A stretch of 35,404 nucleotides of DNA from Acidimicrobiia bacterium (GCA_009842675.1 VYEX01000025.1:1-35404), one strand, 5' to 3'; shown: positions 1 to 9,783, counted from the stretch's first letter. The notes: generated by a model from the sequence alone, not told the origin. A program made the numbers and translations.

Positions 1-153
1 CAACTCAACCAGCCCCGCCGCCGCCCGCAGCGCCGCATCCCGATACTCGGCAAACGTGAGCACCTGATCCCGGTCGTCGATGATCATCAGAGCATCCGGC
101 GTCAACTCCGCCCGCCGCTCCACCATCCCCCAAAACGTCCCGCCCGTGAGCAT
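1..153 (-). CDS. AMP-binding acyl-CoA ligase-like protein, N-terminal fragment cut by window edge
   Basis: Reading leftwards from an ATG at 153, the frame stays open to base 1 and gives 51 residues. It has the typical N-terminus of class I adenylate-forming enzymes: a short helix (FWGMVERRAELTPDALMI), then a beta strand with an acidic turn (DDRDQV), then LTFAEYRDAALRAAAGL, matching the usual 'P-(D/E)-A..A....G....TY.EL' opening of acyl-CoA synthetases. Adenylation motifs lie outside the window. The start is supported by TATTGT on the minus strand at 165-160, six bases before the ATG, and by an in-frame stop just upstream. It is divergent from the F420-type oxidoreductase gene. The assignment is from the N-terminal pattern only and could be another AMP-binding enzyme. 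Confidence 0.62.
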   Translation of the reverse strand, partial: MLTGGTFWGMVERRAELTPDALMIIDDRDQVLTFAEYRDAALRAAAGLVEL

Positions 154-165
154 CCGACAACAATA
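154..165 (-). promoter_or_regulatory. Leaderless-type -10 (TATTGT, N6, ATG) for the ligase-like gene
   Basis: TATTGT occupies 165-160 on the minus strand, followed by six bases and the ATG at 153. The reverse side of the same bases, AACAAT at 159-164, lies six bases before the ATG at 171 of the divergent gene, so the two promoters may overlap. Confidence 0.5.
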
Positions 166-170
166 TGGCT

Positions 171-1085
171 ATGACAACCCTGTCAGTCACGCTGCCGTCG
201 TTCGGCCCCATCTTCCGAGACAACAACTTCCATCAGATCGCCGACCTCGCCCAGATGGCCGAACAAGCCGGAGTCGACCGCGTCATGCTCACCGATCACG
301 TGGTCATGGGCACCAACACCGATAAGTACCCCTACGGCCCATTCCCCTTCCCGCCCGAGACCGCATGGCTGGAGCCCCTGGCATCCATCGCCCACATGGC
401 CGCCGTCACCGAGCGAGTCCGATTCAGCACCAAGATCCTGATCGCCCCCCTGCGCCCCGCCGCAGTGCTGGCCAAGACCCTGGCCACCATGGACGTTTTG
501 TCCCAAGGCCGCCTCGAGGTCGGCGTCGGAACTGGCTGGCAGCGCGAGGAGTACGAAGCGGCGGGAATCCCCTGGACAGAGCGGGGTCGGCGTCTCACCG
601 ACACCATTGCCGCCTGCAAGGCGCTGTGGCGGGATTCCCCGGCCTCGTTCCATTCGACCACCGTCAACTTCGACAACATCTGGTGCGAACCCAAGCCAGC
701 CCAGCCGGACGGGATCCCCATTTGGGTGGCCGGTGCGCTACACCCCAACAACTTGGCCCGCCTCGTCGAACACGCCGACGGCTGGATTCCGCCCCCCTAT
801 GGCACTATCGAAGAAGTGGCCGATGGGGTGGGGCGGCTACGAGAAGCTCTCGGAGCCGCCGGCCGTAGCACTAACGGCTTCGGCGTCCAGGGCGACATCG
901 ACGCGGTGCCCGGCAGCGATGACCGTCCGTCCATTAAGGCCAGCATGGACGCCGCTGCCGATTGGATCGACGCGGGCGCTACCACCATCAATGTGGTGAT
1001 GTCGTTGTTCTGCTGGCGCATGGACCGAGCCCAAGAATGGTTCGACGATCTCACCGAAAGTTGGGCCGAACTAGATCTGGGGTGA
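171..1085 (+). CDS. LLM-class F420-dependent oxidoreductase (Rv2161c-like family)
   Basis: This 304-residue protein has the bacterial-luciferase-like TIM-barrel pattern. The N-terminal strand is LSVTLPSFGP, followed by a DLAQMAEQAGVDRVMLTDHV segment in which the 'D-(H/R)' after the strand is typical of F420-dependent members. RVRFSTKILIAPLRPAAVLAKTLATMD then leads to LSQGRLEVGVGTGW, the hallmark 'S.GR...G.G.GW' loop. PIWVAGA at about 185 is the second conserved strand. The family uses coenzyme F420 for hydride transfer in the cytosol; the substrate cannot be read from sequence. ATG at 165 is possible, but ATG at 171 is better placed relative to the -10-like AACAAT at 159-164. It converges on the phosphodiesterase-like gene with a 15-bp gap. 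Confidence 0.85.
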   Translation: MTTLSVTLPSFGPIFRDNNFHQIADLAQMAEQAGVDRVMLTDHVVMGTNTDKYPYGPFPFPPETAWLEPLASIAHMAAVTERVRFSTKILIAPLRPAAVLAKTLATMDVLSQGRLEVGVGTGWQREEYEAAGIPWTERGRRLTDTIAACKALWRDSPASFHSTTVNFDNIWCEPKPAQPDGIPIWVAGALHPNNLARLVEHADGWIPPPYGTIEEVADGVGRLREALGAAGRSTNGFGVQGDIDAVPGSDDRPSIKASMDAAADWIDAGATTINVVMSLFCWRMDRAQEWFDDLTESWAELDLG

Positions 1086-1100
1086 TGCAACCGAAGCAGG

Positions 1101-2363
1101 TCAGGGGATATCGCCGTCGGCTCGGAAGCGCTCAACTGCTTCGGCGGGCCGACCCGCGATCACCCCGTCCACCGGTAGGTCGATGAGCTCGGCGTAGTAG
1201 TCGGGATCCTCCTGCCAGTCCTCGTTGGGCCACACCCACACCGCCAATCCTTCGTCGGCGGCTTTGCCCAGCAGGTCGGGAGTGAGCACGTCAAGGCCGC
1301 TGAAGGTGGGCGGCACTTGCAAGATGAGGTCGTTGGGGTGCAGCGGGACCGACGCGAATGCCCACGCCGGCAGGGAGTCCTGACCAGGGCTGGTAACGAC
1401 CTCGGGTGCCAATTCCCGGAATCCGACCAGCGCCTCGTCCCGGAATGAGACCACCACGACCGAGTCGGTGCGGCCCAGCTCCTCAATCTCCGCAGCCAGC
1501 ACTGCCGCCATCTCAAGGATGAAGTCGATGTCGTCCTCGCCGTCGTCGCCCGCGGGAGTTTTGATCTCCACGTCCAGCACATGCTCTGGAAACGCCAGCG
1601 CCACCGCCCGGAATGTCTCCACCCGGAAGTCGTCGGGACCGTACCCCTCTGGAGGAGCGACATCACCAGTGCGAATGCCCCGATAAGAGTAGGCGTCAGG
1701 GGCGAGATCGTGGCTGGGCCACTCCTCCGACCACCAGTAGGCGTTGTCGAGCGCCTGAAGCTCTTCGTAGGTCATGTCCCGCACTCGCCCGGTGGCATTG
1801 GTGGTGCGGTCGACGGTGTCGTCGTGGTGCACCACCAGCACTCGGTCGGCAGTCATCTGCAAATCCATCTCCAACACGTCAACCCCGGCGTAGGCCGCCT
1901 GGGAGAAGGCGTACATGGTGGAGTGGGGCCACGAGCGATCGCCGCCCGCGTGGCCGATGACCAACGGCCGACCCAGCGCCAACAACTCGCGCACCGTGCT
2001 GGCCGCCGGAGTCGGAACCGGAGGAAGCGCGGCCACGGTTGGCATCGGTGTGCTTGTTGGCGGCGGCACGGTAGGGGTGACGACAGGTGTTTGCTCGACT
2101 GGCTCCGGCTCCGCCCCATTCTCCTCAGCGGCCATCGGGGTTGCGGCTTGCGTCGGAGTGGGAGCTTCGGTGGGAGCTTCAGTGGGAGGGGCGGTTGTAG
2201 TTGTGGCAGGAGCCGGCGATGTCGTGTCTTGCTCGACGCTCGGACCGCTGCCGTCTCCGTCACCGCACCCCGCCAGCAGCACGCCCAGCAGGCCCAGCAG
2301 GCCCAGGGCCAACAGAGTGGACACGAACGCCGACAATGCCAACGATTTCGGCAAACGGCGCAT
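1101..2363 (-). CDS. Glycerophosphodiester phosphodiesterase-like lipoprotein
   Basis: The 420-residue product begins with a hydrophobic signal ending in the lipobox LLAGC (residues 29-33), so it should be a membrane-anchored lipoprotein outside the cytoplasmic membrane. A Pro/Thr/Ala/Glu-rich linker covers about 44-122. The GDPD TIM-barrel domain follows: strand VIGHAGG (H138), then VLEMDLQMTADRVLVVHHDDTVDR carrying E165, D167 and H180, and VDVEIKT-like and DGVIAGRP ends. The family hydrolyses glycerophosphodiesters to glycerol-3-phosphate and an alcohol. Unusually, the Arg of the HRG motif is Ala139 and the usual ENT triplet is HST (147-149), so activity is uncertain. The ATG at 2363 is preceded by TAGAAT and seven bases. 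Longer upstream reading in this frame overlaps the phosphatase gene and was rejected. Confidence 0.8.
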   Translation of the reverse strand: MRRLPKSLALSAFVSTLLALGLLGLLGVLLAGCGDGDGSGPSVEQDTTSPAPATTTTAPPTEAPTEAPTPTQAATPMAAEENGAEPEPVEQTPVVTPTVPPPTSTPMPTVAALPPVPTPAASTVRELLALGRPLVIGHAGGDRSWPHSTMYAFSQAAYAGVDVLEMDLQMTADRVLVVHHDDTVDRTTNATGRVRDMTYEELQALDNAYWWSEEWPSHDLAPDAYSYRGIRTGDVAPPEGYGPDDFRVETFRAVALAFPEHVLDVEIKTPAGDDGEDDIDFILEMAAVLAAEIEELGRTDSVVVVSFRDEALVGFRELAPEVVTSPGQDSLPAWAFASVPLHPNDLILQVPPTFSGLDVLTPDLLGKAADEGLAVWVWPNEDWQEDPDYYAELIDLPVDGVIAGRPAEAVERFRADGDIP

Positions 2364-2376
2364 TCCAGAGATTCTA
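2364..2376 (-). promoter_or_regulatory. -10 TAGAAT, N7, ATG of the phosphodiesterase-like gene
   Basis: TAGAAT lies on the minus strand at 2376-2371, seven bases before ATG 2363, in the 50-bp gap after the phosphatase gene. It suggests that the lipoprotein gene has its own leaderless transcript. Confidence 0.5.
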
Positions 2377-2413
2377 GGGCCAAATTTCAGGATGCCTCGC
2401 TGGCACCATCCCG

Positions 2414-3058
2414 TCAGTACTGGGGCCCGCCGACCACCCCGTCGCGCATGTAGCCGGTGACGCCGGTGCGGGTGGCGCAGCAATGGCCGGTTTCGTTCAT
2501 GCTCATCACCACCCGGCGATTTTCTTCGATCCACACTCGGCAGATGCCGGAATAGGAAACTGGAAAGTGTACCCGCTCCGACGCCATCACCAACTCCGAC
2601 ACAACCCGATTGATCACCCCACCGTGACAGGCCACCGCCACGTGCTGGCCGGGCTGGGCCTCGCACAGCCGCTCGAAAGCCGCCATCACCCGCTTGTGGA
2701 ACTCCTCGGGGGTGTCCCAGCCAATGGACGCGTAGTCCTTGTTTCGTATGGCCTCCACGTAGTCCCCACCCTCAGTGGCCAGCAGTTCGGTGGGGAGGTA
2801 GATCTTGGAATTGCGGTCGATCTCGGTGAAGTCCTCTTCCAGCTCGATGTCCATGCCCAAACGGGCGGCCAGCGGCTCGATGGTCTCGATGGCCCGACGC
2901 TTGGTGCTGGAGATGATGTGGTCGAAGGGTTCGTGCTCCAGCCAGTCGGCCAGCCTCTCCGCCTGCCATTTGCCCAACTCACTCAACCCGGGATCGGCAA
3001 TCTTGTCGATATTCCGCTCTCGCTCGGGCTGGCCGTGGCGAATGAAGGCGATCTGCAC
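2414..3058 (-). CDS. Histidine phosphatase family protein (phosphoglycerate-mutase-like)
   Basis: A 214-residue cytosolic protein of the histidine phosphatase superfamily. The phospho-acceptor motif IRHGQPE lies at residues 6-12, LSELGKWQAERLADWL matches the 'Lt..G..qA..l...L' block, IISSTKRRAIETIEPLA carries the second conserved Arg, and VAVACHGGVINRV has the second catalytic His. A Glu-containing loop (EEDFTEID) supplies the general acid region. Members dephosphorylate sugar phosphates, phosphoglycerate or other small substrates; the substrate is unknown here. The GTG start at 3058 is supported by TAGGGT six bases upstream, a promoter sharing bases with that of the divergent gene at 3081. 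Confidence 0.85.
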   Translation of the reverse strand: MQIAFIRHGQPERERNIDKIADPGLSELGKWQAERLADWLEHEPFDHIISSTKRRAIETIEPLAARLGMDIELEEDFTEIDRNSKIYLPTELLATEGGDYVEAIRNKDYASIGWDTPEEFHKRVMAAFERLCEAQPGQHVAVACHGGVINRVVSELVMASERVHFPVSYSGICRVWIEENRRVVMSMNETGHCCATRTGVTGYMRDGVVGGPQY

Positions 3059-3080
3059 GTCAATACCCTACGCTGCGCTG
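3059..3080. promoter_or_regulatory. Overlapping divergent -10 elements
   Basis: Only 22 bp separate the two start codons. On the minus strand TAGGGT (3070-3065) is six bases before GTG 3058. On the plus strand TACGCT (3069-3074) is six bases before ATG 3081. The two hexamers share the TA at 3069-3070, giving the ten-base block ACCCTACGCT. Confidence 0.6.
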
Positions 3081-3446
3081 ATGGACAAAAAAGAAGCAGA
3101 TCGTGTCGCTTGGAGCAACATCATGCTGGTCGATCCGCCCGACAGCGACGACCTGTACCTCCGATTCACCAAACGGGTGTTCAGCGACGTGTGGAGCCGC
3201 CCTGCGCTGGCGAGGCGGGAACGGCGCCTCGTCACACTGACCGCCATCGCCGCCACCGGCAACGGCCCCATCCTGCCCCACCACATGAAGCCGGCCTTGG
3301 AGTCGGGCGACCTCACCACCAAAGAACTGGCTGAGTGGGTGGTTCACATCGCCCACTACGCCGGCTGGCCGGCCAGTGCTCAGGCCTATACCGCCCTGCG
3401 GATGGCAGCGGCCGAACTCGGCATAGAGTTCGAAGACGACGACTGA
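3081..3446 (+). CDS. Carboxymuconolactone decarboxylase-like protein
   Basis: This 121-residue all-helical protein resembles the small gamma-carboxymuconolactone decarboxylase/AhpD fold. FTKRVFSDVWSRPALARRERRLVTLTAIAATG corresponds to the 'f...vw.rpgL..reR.LvtLaalaa.g' block. ELAEWVVHIAHYAGWPASAQAYTAL corresponds to the 'E..E...Hla.YaGwPaa..A' block. No CxxC redox pair is present, so it is closer to the decarboxylase branch than to AhpD peroxidase partners. Many such proteins have no proven reaction. The ATG at 3081 is supported by TACGCT six bases upstream. It converges on the amidase gene with 22 bp between stop codons. Confidence 0.78.
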   Translation: MDKKEADRVAWSNIMLVDPPDSDDLYLRFTKRVFSDVWSRPALARRERRLVTLTAIAATGNGPILPHHMKPALESGDLTTKELAEWVVHIAHYAGWPASAQAYTALRMAAAELGIEFEDDD

Positions 3447-3468
3447 CGGAACTCGTCGCCAGCCAGCC

Positions 3469-4845
3469 CTACTCCAACGCCACCTCGTTGCAGGAAGAGG
3501 GGGCCCGCGCCGGATTGAACACACGCGGCCGCTGGTTCGACTCGGTGCCCGAGCGGTCGGTGTTCAGATAGGCCTCAATGGCGTTGGCGGTGGCTTTGGC
3601 GGCTACGCGGATGTACTCGTCGGTAGCGAACAAGGCGGCTTCGGAACGGTTGGTTAGGTAGCCGTATTCGACGAGGACCGCGGGAACATTGGGCAGACTG
3701 ATCATGCCGTAGGCGTCGCTTCCGCGAGTTGACAGAACGCGCAGCACTCCGGCATCGAGCACCCGACTCCACGAGACGTTTTCGAATCCTGCCAGCGCGC
3801 CGGTGATCTCCTGATGGAGCAGCCCGCCCAGCCGCGCCGAATCGGCGCGAGCCAGTTGGGCCGACACCGACTGCACGTATACCTCAGTGCCTGGTCGGTT
3901 GCCGATACTGAAGGTTGGTCCGTTGTGGTGGATCGAGACCAAGGCTTCAGCTCCCAGGGCGTCGGCGAATGCGGATCGAACCGACAGCGGGGACCCGTAG
4001 TGGCCGGTTCGAGTGGATGCGGCGGGAATGCCCCGACTCGACAGCTCGTTCAATACCGCATAGCTGAGGGTCAGGTTCAGGTCGTGCTCGGCCAACCCGT
4101 TGGGTCCGACCGCACCGATGTCATAGGAGCCACCATGGCCTGGATCCACGACCACACGCACCCCCTGGAGGGGCAGTCCGGCACTGACTGTGGAAATCGA
4201 GCCGCACGGCGTCATGACGATGAATCTCCCCTCGTTCACCTCCGGCGTGGGAGCCGACACACCCTTGTCGCCGTCCGGTCGCGCAGGAAAAGACTCCCCG
4301 TCCACCCCCAAAACGGCTACCGACACACCGCTCGGCGTGATCAGCCCCGGCGGAGGACCGCCCTCGAGATCTCCGGGCCGCACCAGAGCGTCAAGGGCCA
4401 AAGACGGAGTTTGCTTCGAATTGGCTTGGCCAGGACAGCCTCCAGGGGTGATGGCGGTGTCGATTTTGAAGTCGAACCGGCAGCGGTAGGTGTTCAGCAG
4501 CGCCTCTTGGACAGCGACCAACCGATCCCGAACGGCAATGTCTTCAGAGGTGGGAATCCCCTCAAACTTCGCCGGTCGAGAAAACCCCTGAGTTGGATAG
4601 CCATTGGTGCAGCCGCCGGCCACCGCCCCAATGTCGAGTCCGAATTGGCATCGATAGACATTGAGCAGCGTTTCCTGGGCGGCAATGAGGTTGTCGCGCA
4701 ACACGATGTCCTCGCTGGTAAACCCGCCCCTTGAGGCACTCTGCGCACTCGCTCCAGAGACACCCAAGGTCAGCGCCAGCAAGCTCACCGCTAATGCCCA
4801 TAAGGCGCGATTTGAACCGACGGCGAGTCGTCCGGAATTGGACAC
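3469..4845 (-). CDS. Secreted N-acetylmuramoyl-L-alanine amidase with tandem Cys-pair modules
   Basis: The 458-residue protein has a signal peptide (hydrophobic run about 14-30, ending GASA at 31-34). Two copies of a roughly 40-residue module follow, at about 41-79 and 96-137. Each begins TSEDI..RD.L.A.QE.LLN.YRC and ends in a GGC, giving Cys pairs 66/79 and 122/137. The C-terminal half is a zinc-dependent Amidase_3 domain: VVVDPGHGG (H237), E253 in LAEHDLNLT, SIHHN (H306) and the catalytic VEYGYLTN (E393). It should cleave the amide bond between N-acetylmuramic acid and L-Ala in peptidoglycan, acting in the cell wall. The frame opens at a TTG at 4875, but the second of two adjacent GTGs, at 4845, lies six bases after TACGTT and gives a conventional signal peptide. 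It lies downstream of clpB on the same strand with an 88-bp gap. Confidence 0.88.
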   Translation of the reverse strand: MSNSGRLAVGSNRALWALAVSLLALTLGVSGASAQSASRGGFTSEDIVLRDNLIAAQETLLNVYRCQFGLDIGAVAGGCTNGYPTQGFSRPAKFEGIPTSEDIAVRDRLVAVQEALLNTYRCRFDFKIDTAITPGGCPGQANSKQTPSLALDALVRPGDLEGGPPPGLITPSGVSVAVLGVDGESFPARPDGDKGVSAPTPEVNEGRFIVMTPCGSISTVSAGLPLQGVRVVVDPGHGGSYDIGAVGPNGLAEHDLNLTLSYAVLNELSSRGIPAASTRTGHYGSPLSVRSAFADALGAEALVSIHHNGPTFSIGNRPGTEVYVQSVSAQLARADSARLGGLLHQEITGALAGFENVSWSRVLDAGVLRVLSTRGSDAYGMISLPNVPAVLVEYGYLTNRSEAALFATDEYIRVAAKATANAIEAYLNTDRSGTESNQRPRVFNPARAPSSCNEVALE

Positions 4846-4857
4846 CACGAAAACGTA
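4846..4857 (-). promoter_or_regulatory. -10 TACGTT, N6, GTG of the amidase gene
   Basis: TACGTT is on the minus strand at 4857-4852, six bases before the GTG at 4845. It decides the start in favour of the second GTG rather than the upstream TTG. Confidence 0.5.
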
Positions 4858-4886
4858 TAAATCCACCCTGTGCAACCGCCAATCCC

Positions 4887-4914
4887 GGTTGAACCCGGAT
4901 ATCCATGTTCAACC
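4887..4914. repeat. Nested palindrome between clpB and the amidase gene
   Basis: GGTTGAAC (4887-4894) and GTTCAACC (4907-4914) are perfect inverted arms. The 12-bp spacer contains a second perfect palindrome, GGATATCC (4897-4904). It could be a clpB terminator hairpin, although no T-run follows on the minus strand, or an operator about 30 bp upstream of the amidase -10. Function is inferred only from symmetry and position. Confidence 0.6.
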
Positions 4915-4933
4915 AGGTTGCGGGTCGTTGATG

Positions 4934-7411
<2,478 letters not shown>

Positions 7412-7468
7412 CTGCGTGCACCTCGTTTTGCCTTGATTGTCTGCTTCCTCTATGGATAACCGCCGGAA

Positions 7469-7489
7469 GTTGAGGGTATTCCACTCAAT
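7469..7489 (-). promoter_or_regulatory. HAIR-like inverted repeat (probable HspR site) upstream of clpB
   Basis: On the clpB strand the sequence is ATTGAGT, seven bases, CCTCAAC. The HAIR consensus of actinobacterial HspR regulons is CTTGAGT-N7-ACTCAAG; 11 of 14 arm positions match and the N7 spacing is exact. It is 58 bp before the clpB ATG and overlaps the 3' end of the MFS gene. HspR control of clpB is established in Streptomyces and Mycobacterium; here it is inferred. Confidence 0.6.
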
Positions 7490-8831
7490 TTTCTTTCTTG
7501 TGGGTGACCATGCCTAAGGCGACCAGCCCGGCGATCCCGCAGACGATGGCCAACACGGTGAAAAACAGGTCGTAGTCGTCCAGGTCGCCACCCAACATGG
7601 CCACCCCGACGGCCACTCCGATGGCCCCGCCTATGCGAATGACGGTCTGCACGGTGCCTGCGGCCAGCCCCAGCTGGCCGGGGGGCACGCCAAAGGCGAT
7701 GGCGCTGTTGACTCCGGGAAATGTGGTGCCCACGCCAAATCCCATCAACAGCGCGGCCGGGAACCACACTGCCGCCCACTCCCTCTCCGGACCGGCAAAA
7801 GCCACCACCCACACGCAGCCCAACGCGATGCAACTGGCCGCGGGCACCATGACCACCCGGTGGCCAAATCGTTCCATGATTCGGCCGGTGGCATAGCCCA
7901 CCGTGCTGGACGCCGCGGTGAGCGGGGTGAGCAGCAGTCCTGCGGCCAGCGTGGAATACCCCCACGGTCCCCTGAGGAATTGCACCAGCGCCAGAAAGAC
8001 GCCGAAGAACGCCACCCCAACCAGCAGCGCCACCACCGCGGTGGATGCAAACACCCGGTGGCGAAATAGGGCAAGATCGATCACTGGCGAAGGATGCCGT
8101 CCGCAGCGCACCAGGAACGCCGCCATGCCCACCACTGCCGCCGCGAAAGCCCCGATGACCCGGGGGTCGTCCGATCCCCACTCATTGAACTGGACTATGC
8201 CCAGCACCAGCGCGGCCGTGCCGAGGCCAGCCAGCACCACCCCGACCATGTCGGGCAACTCGGCATCTTCGTCGGCCGTCGATTCGGAGATGAGGCTCCG
8301 GCGGGCCAGCACGGCCACACCTACCGGTGCAACCAGGAAGAACCCGGCCCGCCACGAGGCGAATTCGATGGCCAGCGCCCCCAGCGTGGGGGCGAGAGAG
8401 GCCACCACGCCAGCCACGGTGGACCACACCCCTACCGCGATGGCCCGCCGCTGAGGGCCGAGGGTGGACATCACCAGGGCCAGACCGGAGGTGATGAGGC
8501 TTGAGCCGCCGAAGGCCTGGTAGCACCGGGCTGCGATCATGGCCGGAGCGTTGGGGGCCAGCCCAACTGCGGCTGAGCCGGTGACGAAGATGGCTATGGC
8601 CCACAAGAACACCCGTCGGTGGCCGATCCGGTCGGCTAGGCGCCCCGCCGGAATGAGCAGGGCCGCCACCATGATGTTGTAGCCGCTGATCACCCACGAC
8701 ACCTGGGTGGCCGGGGTGTCGCTGAAGGTGTCGATGATCTCCGGGTAGGCCACGAACATCAGCGTCACGTCCAGGGAACTGGCGGCCGAGGCCAGCGACA
8801 CCAACCACAACGCCTTCCACTCCCGACTCAC
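7485..8831 (-). CDS. MFS transporter, DHA2-type drug:H+ antiporter-like
   Basis: The 448-residue integral membrane protein is almost continuously hydrophobic, with about 14 predicted transmembrane segments. Major facilitator motif A is [16 protein letters not shown] at about 62-77, between TM2 and TM3. TM1 has the [13 protein letters not shown] pattern, and the TM5 region ([25 protein letters not shown]) matches the 'P.lGG.l....WrwiF.in.P.g' antiporter motif of DHA2 exporters. Such proteins export drugs or metabolites in exchange for protons; the substrate is unknown. The frame is open far upstream, but the preceding ORF is antisense to the BKACE gene. The GTG at 8831 gives a normal N-terminus and has TACCGT eight bases upstream. 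It is divergent from the BKACE gene by 24 bp and ends inside the clpB control region. Confidence 0.88.
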   Translation of the reverse strand: MSREWKALWLVSLASAASSLDVTLMFVAYPEIIDTFSDTPATQVSWVISGYNIMVAALLIPAGRLADRIGHRRVFLWAIAIFVTGSAAVGLAPNAPAMIAARCYQAFGGSSLITSGLALVMSTLGPQRRAIAVGVWSTVAGVVASLAPTLGALAIEFASWRAGFFLVAPVGVAVLARRSLISESTADEDAELPDMVGVVLAGLGTAALVLGIVQFNEWGSDDPRVIGAFAAAVVGMAAFLVRCGRHPSPVIDLALFRHRVFASTAVVALLVGVAFFGVFLALVQFLRGPWGYSTLAAGLLLTPLTAASSTVGYATGRIMERFGHRVVMVPAASCIALGCVWVVAFAGPEREWAAVWFPAALLMGFGVGTTFPGVNSAIAFGVPPGQLGLAAGTVQTVIRIGGAIGVAVGVAMLGGDLDDYDLFFTVLAIVCGIAGLVALGMVTHKKEN

Positions 8832-8855
8832 GGTTCCTGACGGTACTCTCAGGCC
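8832..8855. promoter_or_regulatory. Overlapping divergent -10 elements between MFS and BKACE genes
   Basis: TACTCT at 8844-8849 is six bases before ATG 8856. On the minus strand TACCGT at 8845-8840 is eight bases before GTG 8831. The two hexamers share the TA at 8844-8845, forming ACGGTACTCT, the same arrangement as at 3065-3074. Confidence 0.55.
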
Positions 8856-9773
8856 ATGGACACCACGCCGGTCATCATCGAAGTCGCCCTCAACGGCACC
8901 ACCACTCGGGAGCGCAATCCCCACGTGCCCATCAGCCGGGAGGAGCTCATCGAGGAAGGTCTGGCCTGCATTGAGGCCGGGGCCACCATCATCCACTGTC
9001 ACATCGCCAATATGCGGGTGCCGGCCGCGGAGGCCGCCGCCGAGTATCGGGCCACCTTCGAGCCGTGGGTGGCTGCCGACCCCGATGTGCTGGTGCTGCC
9101 CACCCTGGGATGGGGCCAGAACATGGCCGAGAAGCTCGGCCATCTGGAGTATCTGTCCGAAGGGGGATTGCAGCGATTGGGATTCATCGACCCCGGCACC
9201 ATGATCTTGGGCAAGGCCGGGGCCAACGGCCTGCCCGATCCCAACAGCCACGTCTACATCAACACCTATAGCGACATGGAAGTGGCCATCGAGCAGTGCA
9301 ATCGCTTGGGCCTGGGCATGCACTTCGCCATTTTTGAGCCTGGCTTTCTGCGCAACGTGCTTTCCTATTGGCGCTACGGCCAGCTCACCCCCGGCTCGTT
9401 CGTGAAGTTCTACCTCGGCGGGCCGGGCGGCTACTTCGCCATCGGCGACAGCGTGAGCTTCGGCCTGCCCCCCACCGAAAAGGCGCTGGACGCCTACCTG
9501 GAGATGTTGGACCTGGCCGGCTGCGATCTTCCCTGGTTCGCCGCGGTGGTGGGCGGCGACCTCATCGAGTCCCCGATTCCTCAACTCGCCCTGGAACGGG
9601 GCGGCCACCTCCGCGTGGGTCACGAGGACTACGCCGGCGACCGCCCCCGCCCAAACCGCGAGCTCGTGGCCGAAGTCGCCGCGCTGGCCGGCGACATGGG
9701 CCGCCCGGTGGCCACCGCCGCCCAAGCCGTCGAGATCCTCGGCCTCCCCGCCCGCCAAATCGCGGGGGTCTAG
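8856..9773 (+). CDS. BKACE-family beta-keto acid cleavage enzyme
   Basis: The 305-residue TIM-barrel protein has the DUF849/BKACE pattern of 3-keto-5-aminohexanoate cleavage enzyme. N-terminal VIIEVALNG precedes the metal-binding IIHCHI (H47, H49; the family consensus is H.H). Later blocks are VLVLPTLGWG, the EPGFLRNVL segment, VKFYLGGPGGYF and the C-terminal GGHLRVGHED strand, matching the usual 'GGh.RvGlED'. Characterised members use zinc to condense a beta-keto acid with acetyl-CoA, giving acetoacetate and a new CoA ester. The exact substrate is not readable. It has its own -10 (TACTCT, six bases before the ATG) and the stop codon lies inside an 18-bp perfect palindrome. The next gene is an acyl-CoA-dehydrogenase-like flavoprotein, consistent with acid catabolism. 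Confidence 0.85.
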   Translation: MDTTPVIIEVALNGTTTRERNPHVPISREELIEEGLACIEAGATIIHCHIANMRVPAAEAAAEYRATFEPWVAADPDVLVLPTLGWGQNMAEKLGHLEYLSEGGLQRLGFIDPGTMILGKAGANGLPDPNSHVYINTYSDMEVAIEQCNRLGLGMHFAIFEPGFLRNVLSYWRYGQLTPGSFVKFYLGGPGGYFAIGDSVSFGLPPTEKALDAYLEMLDLAGCDLPWFAAVVGGDLIESPIPQLALERGGHLRVGHEDYAGDRPRPNRELVAEVAALAGDMGRPVATAAQAVEILGLPARQIAGV

Positions 9774-9783
9774 CGCTAGACCC
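9766..9783. repeat. 18-bp perfect palindrome over the BKACE stop codon
   Basis: GGGTCTAGCGCTAGACCC is perfectly self-complementary and includes the TAG stop (9771-9773). With no unpaired loop it would be a poor RNA hairpin, and no T-run follows. A protein-binding site about 44 bp upstream of the next gene's -10 is an alternative. Confidence 0.6.

Noticed and set aside
1581..2453. Plus-strand frame opposite the phosphodiesterase-like gene
   Set aside because: Composition is Arg/Gly-rich with no motif. The minus strand has a lipobox and GDPD blocks.
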